Source of the DNA: Deltaproteobacteria bacterium
Lineage (GTDB): Bacteria; Myxococcota; B64-G9
Direction of reading: 5' to 3'
Length of the DNA: 17,265 nt
Assembly: GCA_030591745.1 (NCBI GenBank)
Contig: JAUVAM010000008.1
Location: forward strand, 1 to 17,265
Each line of letters opens with the position of its first letter. Within the stretch, counting starts at the first letter, position 1. Below, in pieces: positions 14,764 through 17,265 of the stretch. The notes beneath the pieces are model-generated. The model saw only the letters and a program-made list of their open reading frames with translations. It was not told where the DNA came from and did not search any database. The position numbers were made by a program, and so were the translations under genes.

Positions 14764-15249
14764 ATGATTGAGATTGTGGAAGCGGAGCCCAAAGACGTAG
14801 AGGATGTACGGCGCTTGGCCATGGAGGCTTTTTCTCCTTATGGCGACTATGGCGAGGCCTTGCCTCGTTTCTTTGCCACACAAGGCGTACACACTTACTT
14901 GGCCAAGGAGGGCGACCGGGTGCGTGGTTTTATTATGTTGGGCTTTTTGCCCTGGACCGGACCCGAGGCGACGGACGACAAGGAGTGGTGGATTGCCGAT
15001 CTTTTGGCCATCGCCGTCGAAGCGGAGGTGCGACAGCGCGGCTTGGGGCGCAGGCTCATGCAGCGTGTCGAGGATTTGGTGAACGAAATGGCCGAGTGGC
15101 GGGACCTCCAAGAGATCCAGTTGAGCTGCGCCGAGGAAAACGAGGCCGCTTTGGTCTTCTTCAAAAAGCAGGGTTTTGTCGTGGCCAATCAATCACACGG
15201 CAGCTACTCGGGAGGCCAGGCCGCCTGGCGCCTGGTGCGGAAGTTATAG
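14764..15249 (+). CDS. GNAT-family N-acetyltransferase
   Basis: This is a 161-residue single-domain protein, a normal GNAT length. The central LLAIAVEAEVRQRGLGRRLM holds the acetyl-CoA pyrophosphate-binding motif (RQRGLG, of the R/Q-x-x-G-x-G/A type) after the usual beta strand. It is followed by IQLSCAEENEAALVFFKKQG, the standard motif with an Asn and the aromatic FFKKQGF segment. It transfers an acetyl group from acetyl-CoA to an amine, but the acceptor cannot be read from sequence; small molecules or protein N-termini are both possible. A perfect GGAGG fixes the start. It is divergent from the Ig/TIG-like protein gene, and its stop overlaps the stop of the convergent TPR-like gene by six bases. 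Confidence 0.92.
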   Translation: MIEIVEAEPKDVEDVRRLAMEAFSPYGDYGEALPRFFATQGVHTYLAKEGDRVRGFIMLGFLPWTGPEATDDKEWWIADLLAIAVEAEVRQRGLGRRLMQRVEDLVNEMAEWRDLQEIQLSCAEENEAALVFFKKQGFVVANQSHGSYSGGQAAWRLVRKL

Positions 15250-16230
15250 CGATCGCAGTCCTTCCAGGTCGTGCAAGGATTGCACGGCTTGGCGTCCGAA
15301 AAATGTGTCGATGGAGGGTTGGGTGGCTTGGCGAAAGGCCTCGACGGCGTCGGTTTGTCGGCCGATTTTTTTGTAGATTCGACCGAGCATGAGCTGGGGT
15401 TCTTGACGGTCCAAGGCGTGGACCAGCAGGCCGCAGGCTGACTGGAGTTCTTCCGTGGCCCGTTGTTCGTCTTCCAGTTCGATTCGACATGCGCCGGAGA
15501 GACTCAGGCAGTGGCCGTGAAGGTCATGGCCGATTTTTCGGCCCGTTTTTACGGCTTGTTCCGCAAGCTCCATGCCCGCGTCGCCTTTTCGGCTGCGGGC
15601 CCAGGCCAGGCCTTTCAGGCCCTTGGCCAAGGCCAAGGATAGCGGTTGATCGCGGACCAGCTCGAAGATGGGTTCGAGGGTGGCTGCGGCCTCGCCGGGT
15701 TTGTCGTCCAGCAAGTGCGCCTTCGCCCGCAACATGATCAGGTTTGCGCGAAAGAGCCCCAGCCCCGGGTGGTCGTCCGGATCGGCATGTTCGTCGACCA
15801 GCTTTTGTGCCAACTCACAGTAGTCGAAGACTTGTTCGAAGTTGCCCACGGTCAAGGCCAAAGTGGCCATGAAAGCCAAGGGCGTCGGTTGACCGGGGGC
15901 CAGTTCAATGAGGTCGCCCAGTTGCTGATGCACCACCGCCACCTGCCCTTCGAATAGATCGCAGGTCAGCTCCATCAGGCTGGCGCCCAGAATTTCGCCG
16001 GCATGTCGGGTGGCGCGGGCGAGCACGCCTGCCTCCCGGGCCATGTCCCGCGCCTTGTCGTAGTCTCCGCATGCGTGCAGGAACTCGGCCATGTGACGAT
16101 GTACGCTTGCGGCATGGGCCGTGCCCCGGGCGCGGTTGAGCAGGGATTGGCCGATGGCCACGGCCTCGGCCGAGTGACCTTGCATGTGCAAATTCAAGGC
16201 ACGCTCGAGATCCGCCAACCAGTCCGTCAT
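15244..16230 (-). CDS. TPR-like helical-repeat protein, cytoplasmic
   Basis: This is a 328-residue protein, all helical, without a signal peptide or membrane segment. Helical hairpins with Ala/Leu/Gly spacing recur, for example MQGHSAEAVAIGQSLLNRA, CGDYDKARDMAREAGVLA and IGRQTDAVEAFRQATQ, so a TPR-like solenoid is likely. No enzymatic motif is visible. The start at 16230 is preferred because GGAG lies six bases upstream; the longer frame to 16284 would overlap the preceding gene. It begins 28 bases after the CrtC/AttH-like gene on the same strand, so the two are probably co-transcribed. Its final TAA overlaps the GNAT stop. It may be an interaction scaffold; I do not recognise a specific family. 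Confidence 0.85.
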   Translation of the reverse strand: MTDWLADLERALNLHMQGHSAEAVAIGQSLLNRARGTAHAASVHRHMAEFLHACGDYDKARDMAREAGVLARATRHAGEILGASLMELTCDLFEGQVAVVHQQLGDLIELAPGQPTPLAFMATLALTVGNFEQVFDYCELAQKLVDEHADPDDHPGLGLFRANLIMLRAKAHLLDDKPGEAAATLEPIFELVRDQPLSLALAKGLKGLAWARSRKGDAGMELAEQAVKTGRKIGHDLHGHCLSLSGACRIELEDEQRATEELQSACGLLVHALDRQEPQLMLGRIYKKIGRQTDAVEAFRQATQPSIDTFFGRQAVQSLHDLEGLRSL

Positions 16231-16236
16231 GGTTTG

Positions 16237-16240
16237 CTCC
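16237..16240 (-). promoter_or_regulatory. ribosome binding site of the TPR-like protein
   Basis: GGAG on the minus strand lies six bases before the ATG at 16230. This favours a start after, not within, the stop of the CrtC/AttH-like gene. Confidence 0.6.
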
Positions 16241-16258
16241 GCTTTCTTGTGTCGAGCC

Positions 16259-17265
16259 TTAGTTCCCGGCTCCCCAGGGTCCATAGCCCGCGAGCTCTAC
16301 AAAACCTCGACCGGACACCGGCTGTCCAGCCATTTCGCCCTCAAGCAAGACCAGGCCCTCCCAGTAGGCGTTGAGCGTGGTGAAGCGGCAGTCCATTTCC
16401 TGATCTTCGACCGCGGCCGTGACTTCGATGCTGAGTTCGGCCTCGGGGATGTCCACCCGCCAGTTTTGTGGGTAGATGCCCCCCGTGTGCGGACTTGTCC
16501 ACTCATCCAGCGCGACGATCTGAGCGTCGTCTAAGGCATGGACACAGCCCTTTTCGTCCACCCAGGTCACGCCGGTGATGCGGGTCGTTCCGTCCAGGTC
16601 GTGCAAGAGGAAGATCATGAACTCGTGGTCGTTGTCGAGTTGCAGGGCGAACCAGTCCCAGCCGTTGCAGTCGAAGACCGCATAGTCACCCCATTGGTGG
16701 TCCAGCCAACCCTGACCGGTGACCGCATGCGTCTGTCCATCGATGGTGAGTTCGCCATCGATGTCCATGCGCGTTTTGGAGTAGTAGAACGAGTCGTCCT
16801 GGCCCATGTCAATGAGCCCGGTGTCGTTGTGGAAGGCCGTGGGTTTTCGGTTCTCGGCACGGAGTGAAAGCGCGATGCCCTCCGCGGGTATGTCGGCGGA
16901 GAAGCGATCGGCCGCGCCGTCGCCCCAGATGCGCCAGTTGCCCACCTTGAGATCATAGCTGTCGTAGCGATCGAGGGGGGCGATCGCGTTTTGGGCATAG
17001 ATGTGCTCACCGGCTTCCGGATCGATGATGGCGAAGTGGCCCACGTAGCCCACTTGCTCGGCAGCCCAGGACTGGAAGATGGTCAGTTCGTAGCCGTAGG
17101 CACGTCCGGACTCGGTCTCAAGATGGCCGGTGGTGTACCACCACTCGGTGAGCATGTCGTGTGGGCCTTGATCCCGTGACAAGTCGATGGATGTGTTCGC
17201 TTCGGGGCAGGAAGTTTCGGCATCCGCACAGGCGAGTATCAGCGTGAGCAGAGAGAGCAGACAAA
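16259..17265 (-). CDS. CrtC/AttH-like lipocalin-fold lipoprotein, 5'-truncated by window edge
   Basis: The frame runs open to the right edge (334 residues visible), so the start codon lies just outside. The first visible residues are a hydrophobic run ending LILAC, a lipobox, so this is a lipoprotein missing only a few residues. The mature part shows EWWYTTGHL, then GQGWLDHQWGD in the middle and GRGFVELAGYG at the end. These are marks of the CrtC/AttH family (hydroxyneurosporene synthase / carotenoid 1,2-hydratase and the AttH lipocalin-like proteins, PF07143). Many AttH-like members sit beside FtsX-like and LolD-like ABC transporter genes and are not carotenoid enzymes. The lipoprotein signal favours that type here, with lipid binding likely. 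No carotenoid gene is in the window. It is probably co-transcribed with the downstream TPR-like gene. Confidence 0.9.
   Translation of the reverse strand, partial: CLLSLLTLILACADAETSCPEANTSIDLSRDQGPHDMLTEWWYTTGHLETESGRAYGYELTIFQSWAAEQVGYVGHFAIIDPEAGEHIYAQNAIAPLDRYDSYDLKVGNWRIWGDGAADRFSADIPAEGIALSLRAENRKPTAFHNDTGLIDMGQDDSFYYSKTRMDIDGELTIDGQTHAVTGQGWLDHQWGDYAVFDCNGWDWFALQLDNDHEFMIFLLHDLDGTTRITGVTWVDEKGCVHALDDAQIVALDEWTSPHTGGIYPQNWRVDIPEAELSIEVTAAVEDQEMDCRFTTLNAYWEGLVLLEGEMAGQPVSGRGFVELAGYGPWGAGN

Noticed and set aside
14660..14881. N-terminal extension of the Ig/TIG-like protein
   Set aside because: It would overlap the GNAT gene and bury the signal peptide; AAGGAG supports 14659.
1..17265. 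CRISPR arrays, tRNA/rRNA genes, transposases, attachment sites
   Set aside because: No regularly spaced repeats, no RNA-gene signatures and no transposase or integrase frames were seen on reading both strands.

Overview
The window is a GC-rich bacterial stretch, coding almost end to end, with eleven genes and no gap over about 210 bases. Two products end in MYXO-CTERM-like tails (a GGC/CxC motif, a membrane helix, then basic residues). Together with the lipoproteins, outer-membrane barrels and strong bias to G/C at third codon positions, this suggests a Myxococcota/deltaproteobacterial-type Gram-negative. No rRNA or other marker gene is present to place it more finely. I saw no tRNA, CRISPR array, insertion sequence or prophage.

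Layout. 1-1972 (-): lipoprotein zinc peptidase of the DPP III-like type, cut by the window's left edge. 2079-3440 (+): TPR lipoprotein. 3321-5639 (-): subtilase with a MYXO-CTERM-like tail. 5675-5704: strong minus-strand terminator. 5733-9467 (-): 1244-residue protein joining a metallopeptidase-like domain, a helical insert, a TolB-like propeller and an outer-membrane barrel. 9516-10667 (-): MetA-type barrel, probably co-transcribed ahead of it. 10668-10871: divergent regulatory region. 10872-11633 (+): MlaE/YrbE permease, followed by a MobA-like nucleotidyltransferase at 11675-12835 (+). 12779-14659 (-): six-repeat Ig/TIG-like surface protein with a MYXO-CTERM tail. 14764-15249 (+): GNAT acetyltransferase. 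15244-16230 (-): TPR-like protein. 16259-17265 (-): CrtC/AttH-like lipoprotein, cut by the right edge.

Eight of the eleven products carry export or envelope signals (three lipoproteins, two barrels, two MYXO-CTERM-like proteins, one inner-membrane permease), so this is an envelope-biogenesis and surface-proteolysis neighbourhood. The genes form small divergent or convergent units rather than one operon. All three convergent pairs overlap at their 3' ends. Two genes without Shine-Dalgarno sequences sit 9-10 bases behind good promoter -10 boxes and look leaderless. The best candidate for something undescribed is the barrel / protease-propeller-barrel pair at 5733-10667. I found no complete, clearly novel system.
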